Made by a program: the position numbers and the translations under genes. Under the pieces are notes generated by a model. The model saw only the letters and a list, made by a program, of their open reading frames with translations. It did not search any database and was not told the DNA's origin. A stretch of 64,000 nt of DNA from contig JARFIW010001255.1 in assembly GCA_036346225.1 (NCBI GenBank), positions 372,001 through 436,000 of the forward strand. Direction: 5' to 3'. The DNA is from Platerodrilus igneus. Its lineage: Eukaryota > Arthropoda > Insecta > Coleoptera > Lycidae. Below, piece by piece: positions 44,403-56,560 of the stretch; position 1 is the stretch's first letter, and each line of letters starts with the position of its first letter.

Positions 44403-45929
44403 TTTAATCTCAAATTACGTTAGGTAATTATTCAACAGAAATGCCAATGCCAATTAACTCAGTTTAAAATAGTATACCTGAAAAGTAAACAAACACTATT
44501 AAAAAATGGCGGTCTTGATCATTTACATTGACATTCCAAGCCCATAAAATGTCACCACAACATAAAATAAAAGTTATTAAATGCCATGTTGCCAAATTGT
44601 ATTTTTTCTACCCAAAAGCCACTAAAAAATTAAAAAAATTATTTTTTATTATATTACTTGAGTGGAAAACCTAATTTTCCTACAAACATATATTCAAAAC
44701 TAACATCTTACAAAATAAATTAGAGGTTAAGACGAATTTAATTTTCAACACACGTATTGGGCATCACTGATACGTTTCCCGGGTTTCACATTATTACGCA
44801 ATCGTTTAATATAACATGATTACGCTGCAAATTGTATCAAATACCAAACACGTTTAAAAGTGCTACAATTCTTAATTTATGATATAAATAAAGCAATGTA
44901 CTCACTTAAAACGCGCCTTGCAGTTATATCCCAGGGCCATCTCCTTGTTTTTTGGTGTGAGTTACATCACGCCATTGTTGAGTCCAAATTTAGTCGTCCC
45001 TCCTCTGTTGCTCGTAAGGCAAGAAGGATAGAGGTAAAGGTACTCGAAGATAAAGATAAAAGGTAACCTACATCCTAAAAAAGAGAAAAGACAGATACAC
45101 GACACAAGTAGCTGTTTTCGGCTTTAGGCCTCGTAGTATAATGGCGTCGTATTACACACCGCGCACTTGCGCCATTCACTCCGCGCCTGCGCATTCCTTT
45201 GCTCAAATGCAACTGTCCGGAATGACAGAAATTAACAAGTTTATTTGAAAATATCAGCGGGAGTTGACTCACATATTTAACAATGTACATCTCCAAATTT
45301 GAAATGTAACAAAATAATCCTTTTAATTTCTTTAGTAGCATTTAATATCGCATTTTGCTGTTGTAAAATCGACAATGTTAATTTTACTCTAGCATATAAC
45401 AATCGTAAGTGCTCGTTTTATAAAATAATTTTTGTTATAAAGCTTTGGGAAGGTAAAATTATTAGGAATTATTGAGTCACAGAATAAAAAGAACTTTTGT
45501 ATTTTGTTCTTCGAAATCTAGCTTGTATCAAAGCGCCGTTTAACTCTAAACGTAAAACGTTTATTTTATTTTTCAGAAAATTTATTTCTGATTTAGAAAA
45601 CAGCAGTTTTAATTCACTGTACGATTTACAGTAACTACTCTTAAATAAACACAAGTTCCTTGAACGGGTTGTGTATTACGTTAAATTTCAAAAACCGATT
45701 GATTTCTGCATGCTGTATATAAATATTAAATTACAACTACAAATTTTTAGAGACGCCCTATAAAATTCATAACTTCCCTCTCGTTAAGTGATTTAACAAG
45801 TTCGACTTCCTTTTAATTGAATTGAGTACTTATTCAACCGTCCTGTAAAATTTGCTTAAATGTTGAGTACAACGATGAATACGTGAAATCTATTCTATAA
45901 TAGTTTGCTTTGTTTTAGCTAAAACTAAA
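43991..45929. other. Non-coding AT-rich DNA with a (TA)n tract
   Basis: A (TA)n microsatellite occupies about 44,359-44,399. The remainder probably includes the gypsy 5' leader or LTR, which I could not delimit. A GC-richer stretch at 44,920-45,210 has no recognisable gene. Confidence 0.45.
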
Positions 45930-46640
45930 AGCCTCGCCTTGTAAATTCTTTAAAATACGTTCCAACCACCTGAATTTTAAATAAACACTTTTAATGAGTT
46001 TGTTACCTATACCAAGAACTTATATCAAAGCAGTATTCTGTTATCGTGCAGGTGTTCAACTCACTCAGTTTTGCGAGCAACAAAACTGCCCCCTTGTTGG
46101 AAATTCTTTAAAGCCGTTATGTAATCTCTTGGTCGTAAGCCGTATTCTACGAATACTTCGCAACTGTTTTATTGAAAGACATACAGGTGTTATTCTTAGA
46201 AATACTTTACATTTCATGATGGGCATAATATTTGGAAACGGATACACGTTGTTTTTTCTCCCTATAAATAAAGGTTAAGCATTGAAAGCGAGGATGTTTC
46301 TATACAGACCCCTTTTCCGTAAAGTAACTTTGTAAGTCGAGGTACTAATTAAGATGCCTTCTTTTTAAGAAGCATTGTTTTACTTTAGTGTTTACAAGTA
46401 ACTTAGTCTAGTTAAGTTGTTTCATCGAGTATCCAGTCTATCAGCAAGTATATATACGCACATTCAGATCAACTACAATGGTACCAAGAACAGGCGTCTA
46501 CTCTTCTAAGGTACAATTACTCTGTTTTCTTTTTCTTGATGCTGCTATGAAATCTAGCTAGTACTTTTGTTGGTCAATTATCACGTAAATGCATTAGTTT
46601 TCGTACTCGTGGTTATGGCACAATAAATTACAGACTGAGT
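45930..46640 (+). repeat. LTR-like dispersed repeat, copy 2 (solo)
   Basis: Homologous to 27,370-28,290 in the same orientation and about 200 bp shorter. Shared anchors are ttctttaaaatacgttccaaccacctg, agtatccagtc and cgtggttatggcacaataaattacagactg. No coding sequence of the parent element follows, so it may be a solo LTR. Confidence 0.5.
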
Positions 46641-46964
46641 GTTAGAAATTTATTTCCATAATGTACAAGTGATTGCTTTCAAGTCGCTATTAATATAAAC
46701 CAAAGTTCGCGTTAGAGCAATTTTTACGGTTTTAAAATTAATATTACGAAATGCTAACGTCAACAACCTGTTTACTATATTACGATCTAGATTAAGTTTA
46801 ATACTTAATTTATTTCAGTTTAAGGTTAGGCAACTTCAATTTACTGTTTACGTTTTACTTTTAGTAAATGCACTCCAAAGAGAAAGTAAAAATACAGTAC
46901 ATATTAAGTCTAATTCTCTTTTTGAATATATTTAGTGCTGGAAACATAGTGTAAGTATCTTTAA

Positions 46965-47310
46965 ATGTATTACTTAGATTTTAAAAATTTACATGACTGG
47001 GAAATGGGAAATAATTCCTAATCTATGTTTGCTTAAATGCACAATATGCGAGTTGACGCTTTTGTTTTAACACGAGGCTGACGAAATGTTCGATTTGGTT
47101 TTTGTAAATATTCCTGTTCGTACTATGTTTGTTAACTAACGGTTTGTAAACAGATCTACTTACTGAGGTTTCCAATGTCTTTCTGTGTGACGCACCCCCC
47201 ACTCTACAACGTTTTGAGCTAGCAAGGAATCAAATTCTTTTGGATGCCTATTCTAGCCTTTTGTTTTGTTGCGATATTCGGCGTGGGCGATTTTCTTTAC
47301 TTACTTTAAT
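46965..47310 (+). repeat. Dispersed repeat R, copy 1
   Basis: Matches 60,465-60,830 in direct orientation: tatgcgagttgacgcttttgttt, gaaatgttcgatttggtttttgtaaatatt, ctaacggtttgtaaa, and tattcggcgtgggcgattttctttacttacttta near the end. No coding sequence recognised. Boundaries are by eye. Confidence 0.65.
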
Positions 47311-47379
47311 ACTTTCTATCTTGTATGTATGGAATACAGTAACATATTAATCGTCACAAAATCCAATCAGTTCAAAGAA

Positions 47380-47930
47380 ATGGCTTCAGAAAAATGTAGA
47401 CACCTATTTATTTCAAATTTCTCATTTCCCATTTCTCTTTAATTTTATCGGGCAGGCCTGTGTCACAGTCATGAACTGCAGTCCATATCTTTAAAAACTT
47501 TGCCGCAGTGACAAGTGGGGTCAGAAACACAAAAAAATTAAATTATTTTGCAATAAAGTCAAGAATTGTTCGTTTGTTGTATGTGGAAGAAAGAATTTCC
47601 ATTCGACAACCGATTATAAATTGGTCAGTTTCTACGTTAAATGACAAACCTGCGGTTTTTAAAATAAGGCTATTATCGTGCGCAATATTTGTTTCTCCAA
47701 AATGTTGAAGTTGTGAAATATTTTGTACTATTTCCACATGGTTGGAATACAATTTATGTAAACCAAATTTAACTAAACTCAATAAATTTATAAGTTCAGC
47801 TTGAGCTTCTAATAAACCTTCCTTCTGATCAGCCCCAAAAAAAAAAATTCATCAATATACGTATTATAACGCAAAAGTAGATAAGCTATGTCTGTACGCA
47901 CACAAAAAAACCTGTTTTACATGTATTTTC
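47380..47930 (-). pseudogene. BEL/Pao RT-A17 fragment
   Basis: Minus strand: a YIDEFFF stretch at the RT active-site position (47,860), EAQAELINLLSLVKFGLHK (near 47,800), LKTAGLSFNVETDQF (47,655), and, after a frame break near 47,540, LTPLVTAAKFLKI (near 47,500) and a KEKWEMR end. This is the same region as the BEL piece at 10.5-11.3 kb but more diverged. It abuts unrecognised text at 47,930-48,085. Confidence 0.7.
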
Positions 47931-48089
47931 CCATAAGAAAATCTAAGATCTATTCTTGTCATTTTTGGACCCTTCAAGGTCATTCGTTCCGGATCACGTA
48001 ACTTTATCAAAGTGAGTCTATTACTTTCACTTTTTGATGTGTATGTAAAGTTCAATCCAACACCACTATCATCACAATCTCATCTCGCC

Positions 48090-48213
48090 AAGCAGCTATG
48101 TTTAAATTTTAGAACTCCATGGATTCTTGATAATTTAAGACCATTTTCCAAAGCTTGCTTTAGATTCCTGTAGTGGATCACATATCTTGTTTCAGAATTT
48201 AATGTAGCCATTT
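48090..48213 (-). pseudogene. polB: Protein-primed DNA polymerase B, palm piece (copy 2)
   Basis: About 40 codons on the minus strand with SETRYVIHYRNLKQALENG and LSRIHGVLKFKHS, the conserved stretch that follows the first catalytic region in these polymerases. It is cut off from its upstream part at 49,925 by a 1.7-kb LTR-like insertion. The reading stops at about 48,090. Confidence 0.75.
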
Positions 48214-49923
48214 GTTACGTTTATCGTGGCAGCCACGTTGGGCGCCAAATTTATGCTACGTTGGCTCGTAGCCGTGCGTAACACGAAGAAAATCAAAGAA
48301 ATGACCGGGCTCAATCGGAGATTAGTGGAGGTTGTAGAAAGCAGACCAACATATAATGTACGCGGCTGTAAGGAGTTAATAACAATACCTGCAATAAAAA
48401 AATTAGAATAGCAAACCTGCAATAAAAAAAAATTAGTCCTGCAAACCTGAAATAAAGAAAAAGCATAGCATGCTGATCGAGCATAGATTGTTCAGTACTT
48501 TGTAGAATGTAAAAAAAACTGTTTGGATAATCTATATAATAAAACAACGGTAAAAGCAATACAAAAATTTTTAGTACAAAGGGAGGTAATATTGGGGAGT
48601 AGCAGAAACGTTTCCTCACACACCAATTAAACATAAATCAGACAAAATTTTAACAAAAAAATAAATAGGTAAGCACAAGTGATATGAGTCATCCAGTATT
48701 GTTGATTCTTCTTTTTTTTTTCAAATAGCATGCAAGTCTATGGTAAAAGGTATCAGAACGACAAAGATATGGCAAAACAACGGATAGATATTTAAAGTAA
48801 GAATAATTAGGAAATAGTTCAACTTACAAAAGGTCCTTCAGTAACGCTTCCTTGCAATTGAAGTGTGGGATTCACGATGTCCGGCACTAACGCAGCACTT
48901 CACCCTTGACTGGGAGGGTGTTGATGGAACTTATCACACGTTACCCTAATCACACCTACGTATTTCACTGGTCTTAGCAGCAGACATTATCACGCGACGG
49001 AACTATGTAGCATTGATAAATTTCTTGTTAATTCCATTTCCTGAGACAATAATTTCGAAATATTTTGTAGCACTAGTTTAATTTCAACTGGGACCAAATG
49101 TATATTATTTTCATAAACATCCAAAAAGCAGTGAGAAACTTCAACCAATACCTTTGTAAACCGGTAATCTGTTATATTTCGCAAATAACGAAATTTGCGC
49201 AAACAATGATCTGTTTTAGATTCTTTGAGGTTAGAAAATTCAGAAACTACAGTATCAGCTGTATTTGGATAATCCAAAGTATGCACTAGTCTGTTAAAAA
49301 AAAAAGACCGCGAAACTAGATCGCACACACAGTTTAAATATCAAAAAGACAAAGCACCAAAAAAACCACAATGAGTAAAGCACGTGTATCACTAAAGTAA
49401 GTCCGTAAAATGTTCCGTAAAACACGTGCGTCGACCAAACACGTTCGCCTATCAACCATACTACTTCAATCGGAATTAGCATTACACTTTCTACAGTTAA
49501 TATACAACTTTTATTTCACAAGAAAAACAACTAAAATCGTGCCGTGCTTATTCATGAACAATTCGAAAATTGATACCGCATTAATTCTCACTATTGTCAA
49601 AGCAAAAGAAGAAGCAGTATTTTCAACGTAATTAATATATAGGAACCAAGAACAAACTACAACTTTTCATCTGTTTATTCAACTCGTTCTATTACAACCT
49701 CTTATCGTCTATTATCTAGACTTGTATATCCACATAAGGAACAAAATCTATACGAACGGCAAGACAAGAACGATGCAATCCACTCATTATAATACGATGC
49801 ATTTGCCTAAGGAGTTAATAAATATAAAATATAGAAATAGTAGTTACAGAAATGTATTTACTAATTGGGAAAAAGCGTAAAATGTTAAGCTATAAAAATG
49901 CACGTTACAGATTAACTTGGTGC
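48214..49923. mobile_element. 1.7-kb LTR-like insertion (probable solo LTR) in polB
   Basis: The plus strand starts TGTTACGTTTATCGTGG and ends GCACGTTACA, with the TG...CA ends of an LTR. The 4-base flanks are catt (left, 48,210-48,213) and gatt (right, 49,924-49,927), one mismatch. Removing the insertion with one flank copy puts the two polB pieces in one frame. No gag or pol is recognised inside; a 112-codon minus-strand frame (48,990-49,328) is not similar to anything I know. I did not find the end repeated inside. Confidence 0.6.
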
Positions 49924-49924
49924 T

Positions 49925-51360
49925 CTGAGTTTTCGAAACAGGCGGTGTTCAAGTCTTTGGGTCAATATGCTCAGAACAGAAGGGAAGATCTTTATGTAAA
50001 TCATGTATTTGTTTGGAATACTTTAAATACACCTCCAAGATATAGCCTTCAGGAGCATCATCAGGAACTGGTGTCACATCGATGTTGGTGTCTGTCCATT
50101 TAAAGCCTCCATAAGGTAGATGTTGGCTCATCGCCCATTCATACTGATTATCGACATCGTAATACATACGGTATACATCGGGTTTGGAAGGATCATACGT
50201 TAGTAAATACTTACTGTTCGCAGAAGCACGACGTTCGGAACACAATTGGCGAAAACCTCCCCGTTTACCCTTTTCTATAAACAATAGCTAGTCGATATCG
50301 GTAAACAAATAGAGATACCGTCTTGTGTCCCACGTGCAGCCAGACAACGTGTAATAATGGACGGGATCTAGACCATATGTTGTATGACATTTTGTACGGA
50401 ATTGTTCAAAAACCTCTGCTAGTAACATCACATCAGTTTTTATATATACATCTGAGTACTGTCTCAAGTTCTGAATTCTAAATGCTTCCCACACTTTCTG
50501 AGCATGTTCATACTGTTTATTCGTAATTCCTTTACCTTTTAGAATGTTGTAAAATTCCCGCTTGTTAGGTAGCACACTGCAATCAAGTTTTCCAAAAGAA
50601 TCGACAAAGTCATATGGGTAAACACCTTTTCGAGTCAATATTTTAACTACTCTTCACTCAAATGAGTAAGTTCACTTTTTAGTAGTGGATATTGATTCAA
50701 ATAAGATACCAGTATATCTAAAGATGAGCTCATAAAACGGAAGCTGTGGATAAAACTATAGTTGATCAAGTTCTCTTTATGTATTTTTGAGAGAAATTTT
50801 TTCTTGGTCACCGGCAGCACTTGCACACGACCATACAAATCTACGGCGATGTATTTAATTAAGAAATGACTGCCATAACCACTCAGATGATGATAAACAA
50901 CAGGTATTGCATGCGAATCTTTATAATTTTACAACTTTTATGCGTCGAACCTCTGTAGTTGTTGGTGGGCACTAAATGATCATGATCGCGAACTTTTTAT
51001 TTTCCAAACCAAACGGTTGTTTACAAATAAAACATTAGGATGCACTTACAAATTCGACTTGTTAAAATGTTAACGGAGCTATATCATAGGAACGCATAAA
51101 TATAGATTCGATGTGTTTCGCAAGTTGTCGAAGCTTCATAGTAAACCATTTTACACAGTTTTCACCAAGATATGATTGGTGAAACGATAACGAGTCATCA
51201 GAGTTACATAATATTCCACACTATACGGTACATGTCCTTGATACTGTTTCTGTAGGTTATGTATGCATTTCAGATCTGCATATTTAATGAATGGCACTTT
51301 ATCTTTATTCTTAAATTCCTGAAACGAAATATTTTATCTTCTTCTGTTGGGAGTAAAGGT
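49925..51360 (-). pseudogene. polB: Protein-primed DNA polymerase B, main piece (copy 2)
   Basis: Minus strand, in order: a KVPFIKYADLKCI region (near 51,280), an HNH-like DHLVPTNNYRGSTHKSC (50,975-50,925), SGYGSHFLIKYI (near 50,880), INYSFIHSFRFMSSSLDIL (50,770-50,710), GVYPYDFVDSFGKL (50,625), YEHAQKVWEAF, YSDVYIKTDVMLLAEVFEQF (50,460-50,400), YGLDPVHYYTL, then MYYDVDNQYEWAMSQHLPYG (50,165-50,105; polymerase motif A region with its Asp), GGFKW and YILEVYLKY (50,030). Frame breaks lie near 50,840, 50,640, 50,285 and 49,950. It is better preserved than the copy at 12.96-18.44 kb. No inverted repeats are visible around it. Confidence 0.8.
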
Positions 51361-51699
51361 AGACATACATAATTGCTTTATCTTGCAATCAGCGATATGA
51401 TTCATCAATTTCTCTTCTGTAATAAAGTAATGGCAACAACGTTCAAAAAAATGATTCTTAGTAGTATTGGCACTGAGTTGAGAAGAAACCAGTCAACTTA
51501 AGTCTTTTATCCACACATAATGCGAGTTAAATGTTAGCTTAATTTTAAAACTGATTGTGAATCAGAAAAAGTTTTATATCTTTGTTTTTCTGTTTTCTGA
51601 TATTAATATAGGAACTGTAGTAAATTTACGTTTCTTTAGTTTTAAGGTGTACACATTAACTAATACATTATTTTGGGCCTTATTGTTCTTGATTTGATG

Positions 51700-52415
51700 T
51701 AAAGTCATAGAGAACTGGATGCCTTTTAAATTTAATATTACGGTAATGAGATCGGAAAAAGTATTTGATAATCTATATCAGTCTTCGACTTTGGAAAGTG
51801 ACAGACTTAAGTTAAAACACATAGTAAAAGAATGACTTCGACTTCCAAGAGATTTGAGTTTAAAGCAGACGCGGCAGTACCTGTAGCACTCTCATCTAAA
51901 GATAAACTACGCAAAGAATATTTTGCAGTGCTAGATCAACTTATTAATGAATTAAACAGAAGATTTGGTCAGCAAGGTTTTCACAGTTTAATAAAGCTTG
52001 AAAAAATCCTATTAGATGCTATGATTGGTGTTGTACCAATCAAAAGTGAGCTAATCACTAACCTAGGGATACATGCTTCTGATTTCCGAATCGATGTTCT
52101 TACAACCCAACTTAATAAGGACAAACAATACTGCTATATTTCAGGTGGAGTATCACCCAGGTCAGTGGAAGATTTAAGAAAATTTTTGCGCATAAGAGAT
52201 CAGACTGTAAAAATTTTATTTAACGAAGTAATTAAACTAATTTTATTAGTGTTAACGGTTCCTGATTCAGTTTCATAAGCAGATCGGGCTTTTAGCCAAT
52301 TGCGTAGAGTGAAAACGTATCTTAGAAACACAATGTCACAAGAAAGGCTTACCCACCTTTTAATAATAGCAGGGCATAACGAAAAAACAGCTGCACTTGA
52401 TTTAAAACCGTTTTA
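51700..52415 (+). pseudogene. hAT-type transposase C-terminus (ZMYM1-like)
   Basis: Plus-strand frame from the ATG at 51,832 with FAVLDQLINELNRRFG (near 51,930). The hAT dimerisation region follows: FNEVIKLILLVLTVPDSVS, then, across a TAA at 52,276-52,278, the diagnostic RAFSQLRRVKTYLRNTMSQ (near 52,290-52,345) and ERLTHLLIIAGH, ending near 52,415 with ALDLKPF. The N-terminal zinc finger and catalytic core are missing or unreadable. hAT transposases of this branch resemble vertebrate ZMYM1. Confidence 0.75.
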
Positions 52416-52631
52416 AAAGAATTTGTAAGCCGAACTTCTAAACGTAAAAAGATTTTTGGATTGATTTAATAAGTTGTATAAAAATTGAAATCAGTTTTTA
52501 TATTTTGTAAAATCTTATTTTGTCATTTACTATTTTTCGGGTTAGTAGAAATATGTTCGTTATTATTAAACATTGTTATTATTTTCACAATATTTCTTTT
52601 AACATAAGGCGAGGTTTTGCAACAGTTTGCC

Positions 52632-53288
52632 TTATTCTGGTAACAAAGTTGCACAATAATCCTGGGTCATTACAATTTGCGATTGATAATTAATTACACT
52701 GTCTTTAATGTGACAATCAAGAATCAAATAATCATCCTTATACCTCTTTTGCAAAATATTTAATGCCATCTCGTACAAATTATTTTCAACGGGTAAAACA
52801 GATATTAACCTCAAAGGTTCGTTGTTTAAACGTTTCCTCAAATAAAACATTTCTCGATATTTTCCAAATCTTGGATTCTTATCAATAAGAGTTTTGAAAC
52901 ACCCAAAGAACGATTTATAACCTTGAATTTGTCCAGAAAACACAAGCAATTGTAAAGCTTCTAATTTAATACTTCTTTTTGCAATATTACTTACTACTTC
53001 ACGAGATCCCTCCGACTTGACTTCCAAATTTAACAATCGTTTAAACTTGGCATAAGTCACCGTATACAATTTTTCGACCTGATCTACTTCACTATTATTA
53101 TCCTTTACATCATATTCTTGTAATTGACAGCATACTTTCGTAAATTCATTAAAATTAGTTTTCAAACGTTCAAATTTAATATTTATTTCGTAAATATTCG
53201 ACTTAGTTAAGCCGTTCTTTAAAAATAGTCGTTCTCCCAATAAAGCTTTTTGCCTCTTGTCATATAACACCAAAATAAATTTAAACAC
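52632..53288 (-). CDS. BEL/Pao gag, N-terminal part
   Basis: An intact 218-codon minus-strand frame. The second half matches the DUF1759 region of BEL/Pao gag: LEALQLLVFSGQIQGYKSFF (near 52,960), then KTLIDKNPRF, REMFYLRKRLNNEPLRLISVL (near 52,840) and ALNILQKRYKD (near 52,740). The first half is coiled-coil-like. It stops at 52,632, where normal gag would continue. The C-terminal gag part at 56.1-56.6 kb is on the same strand but upstream of it, so the two are not collinear. Confidence 0.75.
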   Translation of the reverse strand: MFKFILVLYDKRQKALLGERLFLKNGLTKSNIYEINIKFERLKTNFNEFTKVCCQLQEYDVKDNNSEVDQVEKLYTVTYAKFKRLLNLEVKSEGSREVVSNIAKRSIKLEALQLLVFSGQIQGYKSFFGCFKTLIDKNPRFGKYREMFYLRKRLNNEPLRLISVLPVENNLYEMALNILQKRYKDDYLILDCHIKDSVINYQSQIVMTQDYCATLLPE

Positions 53289-54192
53289 AAAATTTCAAGA
53301 CAATGAGAACTTAGTCTTGCTTTTTACTTAACTTTCTTGCTACAGTATAATACCTGTATACCTACAATTTTTGTAAAACCGTAAGTGATTATTTTGTACT
53401 CAACGGAAAGTTCAAGACCTTGTTCGCAAATGCAACACAAGAAATTAATTGCCCATTCTACCTTCCTTATCTACAGGCGACAGCTGTAAGTTAATACAAT
53501 ACTAGTTTCTGTATGTCCACAAATAGAATAGGGTGCAGGTGCTCTCGCAGTCCTCAATCTTTATTGTTAGACAGAAAACGAGAAAGAATATTCACCTTCC
53601 TTGAAAGCTAGGTTTTTACTAATGTGATTGTTTGGAATTAAACGGTGAAAACTTTTTCAGAAACTGTTTGTATCGATATAACCACATGGGATTTAATCAA
53701 TACAATTCGCACTGTACTATTTTAACTTAAAGACCTATTAACAATTCAATTAAAAAACCATTAACAACATAGAAAACACTTAAAACTCGTGCAAACTTGA
53801 TAATATTCTGAATACTCGATCGGATCGTTAAGAAATATGGTGAAACTCAATAAAAATCCGAGTTATTCGAACAATCATAAAAACACTGCAAAAATCACTA
53901 TTTATTTGACGATCTCAAACGGACCATTAAATTATGGTAAACACGATTAATAAAATGCCACTTAAGTTAATGTTTCCATAGGCTCATATTTCCCATATTT
54001 TAGGGTATGTTTAATCGAATATAAACACACTGAATTAAAAAAAAACGAGAACTGTATATTAATTAAAAATAAACAAAAAATTGAACGCAACATAGCCACG
54101 CAAATACATACTTATGCATTGATAATTTAAATTTATTACAAATATGTACTATAAAAGCGAGCCTCGTACCCTAACTACGCCCGAATCTAAGC
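53289..54192. other. No gene seen
   Basis: AT-rich DNA between opposed BEL fragments. Nothing supported. Confidence 0.45.
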
Positions 54193-55665
54193 GTGGTCAA
54201 ACCACGACTTTCTCCTCGCATCTGCCACTACCCCTTGTTCAATAAGAGTATAGTCGCTCGCCGCTACTACCCCGGTTATATTTCTCGCAAAACATTTTAT
54301 TTAGCGGTTATGAATTTTGGGGATCAATTGGGATGCTCGATCTTCAGGCAGCCTTATTTGTCAAGGGAAAAATATTTATCCGAACTTTCAATTCTATCTA
54401 GTTTACAAATTCCTCGTCGAGTGATTTGCAAAGAGATAAAACAACTTGATTTGCACGCCTTTTGTGACGATCAAAAGCAGGCTACGCTTTTGTTGTGTAT
54501 TTTCGTTGTATCGATAAAAACTACAACATGGTTGTTAATTTTGCTTGTGCCAAAAGCAAAATTACTCTTATCAATAAGATTTTGCCGCCGCGTTTAGAAT
54601 TATGTGCAAGAATTTTTCTCGCAGATCTTGTTGCGTGTATAAAAAGAACATTTCGTAATTTAGAGTTTAACAAGTTTTTGCATGGTCAGACTCTACCATA
54701 GCGCTCGCTTAGGTAAAATCGTCGTCCAATAAATAGAAGGTTTACGTTGCCAATCGGATTTGAGCAGTTTAATCTCCATTATTCCCTTCAAGTTGGAACA
54801 ATGTAACATACAAAGCCAAACCAGCGGATTGTGCCTCACGTGGCCTAACTGGGTCAGAATTAATTGATTACCTGCTTTGGTGGGCGAGACCGCCATGGTT
54901 AAAATTTCCCGTCTAAAGTTGGCCATAATATCATCCTTCCCCTTGTAAAGCGGAAACAGGCGAGTTGTTTCAGGTAGGAACTGAAGCTAAACTTATTCTT
55001 GTATTATCTCCTCCATCAAAGATATTTGATAAATTAGTACGAAAATTTTCGAATTTACAAAAAATCTTAAGCATCATCAAGTACTGTCGTCGCTTTGCTT
55101 TCAATCTCAAACCGCCGTTCGAATAATTAACTGGTAAAATTCAACTGCGTGAAAGGACACATGCTTTAGAATTACCGGTTTACCATGTCCAGGTTAGCAC
55201 ATTTTCGGTAGGTTGGGTAAATTAAAAAAGAGACGGCTAGTAAGTAAACAACTTTGCCATCTGAGCACTTTTGATGATGGGTTGAGTATCCTTAAGTGAG
55301 TGATTGTTTAAAATATGTTAAATATCCTCTACTATTGCCCAAGTCACGTCGTTTAACTAATGTCATCATAACTGATTGCTATATTCAAAACTTGCACTTC
55401 TGTAATCGAACAACTCGTTACTTGTTACAGCAACAGTTTTGGATTTCGTCGGAGAGCCATAAAACAATGTTTGAGATTGCATGTTTGCTCTTTTCAAACT
55501 AAACCTACTCTATAATTCCTTACATGAAAGATTTACCTCCTCCGCTAGTCACATCTGGAAAAGTGCTCTTACATACGGGCGTCTACAAAAGTGGTGCAGC
55601 ACTTAGAATTAGTCTCAGCATTTTGGCTGCATTTCGCAGATATATTTCTTGATGTGGAGAAGGAG
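54193..55665 (+). pseudogene. BEL/Pao RNase H and integrase-start fragment
   Basis: Plus strand: KYLSELSILSSLQIPRRVIC (54,370-54,435), LDLHAFCDD (54,455), CIDKNYNMVVNFACAKSKI (54,500-54,560) and PPRLELCARIFLADLVACI (near 54,585-54,650), the RNase H part; then ANPADCASRGLTGSELIDYL (54,810-54,870). The integrase upstream domain follows (FSNLQKILSIIKYCRRFAFN near 55,050, YPLLLPKSRRLTNVIITDCY near 55,325). It ends near 55,660 at a (TA)n tract with MKDLPPPLVTSG and a GVYKSGAAL stretch, the start of the catalytic core. The catalytic core is otherwise absent. There are several frame breaks. Confidence 0.8.
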
Positions 55666-55666
55666 T

Positions 55667-55669
<3 letters not shown>

Positions 55670-55702
<33 letters not shown>
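55670..55702. repeat. (TA)n microsatellite
   Basis: About 16 TA dinucleotides at the junction between the BEL integrase fragment and the left inverted repeat of the 3.4-kb structure. Confidence 0.85.
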
Positions 55703-55704
<2 letters not shown>

Positions 55705-56079
55705 ACATATATAAATAAAACATTATGCCCGAAGTTTGACATAAAATGAAGAACGTGGCCGACCGACATGGATGGCAGAAACGAAACCATGGCACTGATT
55801 ACGTAGTTTTAAAAATAAAAGATGGTTGTCAATACGGTCGACAAATAAAACAAATAAAACCTGTCGAAGTCTAGTCCACCACAACTACCGCTCGTTGTTC
55901 CAAAGTTTGAATTTTTAAGATACGACTATGTCATTGGTTGTCCTCTCAACCTGGGTGGGGAGGGGGGGGGGGGGTTGCAATTAAAATTAAAATTAGATAT
56001 TACTTTTTAAAATAGAGTTTCCAACATTTCCACATTTTTTACGCAAAACGAACTATACAGGAATTTAATGGGGATTGAT

Positions 56080-56560
56080 ATTTTTTTAAACTAAATGAAA
56101 TTGTCTCTGGTTGAATTTAGTCTGAAACTCTTTGCAGCAATAAATCAATTGTGAGTCATCACACAATAAGCATTTTTTGGTGACTTCGTAGGCACAAATA
56201 CCGCACGAGTTGAATTTTGTCTACGTTTGGTAGGGAAATTGACGCATTTTGCTGCCTCGTGAAACATCAAATCGTTAATCTCTAAAGCCTTACACAATTG
56301 ATCTAAGAATGCTCTCAAATCCTCAAACGTTGGCATTTCAGATACATTTTGCATTTTAAAGCGCTTAACGGTATCTAAACCTAACCTTTGTAATAACCAA
56401 ATAAAAATAACAAATTCAAACAAGTCAATATTTTCGAAACTTTTCAAAGCGCTATAGCTTTCAACGAATACATGTAACAAAAAACATAAATAGTCCGAAG
56501 TAGCAGAGTTCAGTTTGAATTCTTTTACATACCATTTAAGTTTGCAAGTTTGCAACACTT
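56080..56560 (-). pseudogene. BEL/Pao gag, C-terminal part with zinc-knuckle remnant
   Basis: A minus-strand frame (56,558-56,145) with LHVFVESYSALKSFENIDLF, FVIFIWLLQRLGLDTVKRF and MPTFEDLRAFLDQLCKALEI (56,340-56,275), the end of the BEL/Pao gag domain. After a frame break a knuckle-like IYCCKEFQTKFNQRQF lies at about 56,140-56,095. The fragment sits just inside the left inverted arm of the 3.4-kb structure. Confidence 0.6.

Noticed and set aside
48235..48260. TGGCGCCCAACGTGGC on the minus strand, like a tRNA-Lys primer-binding site
   Set aside because: It lies near the end of the 1.7-kb TG...CA insertion, with polB text only about 30 bases beyond, so no retroelement body follows it.
48990..49328. 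112-codon minus-strand frame within the LTR-like insertion
   Set aside because: No motif recognised, and it sits in a probable solo LTR, so I do not call it a gene.
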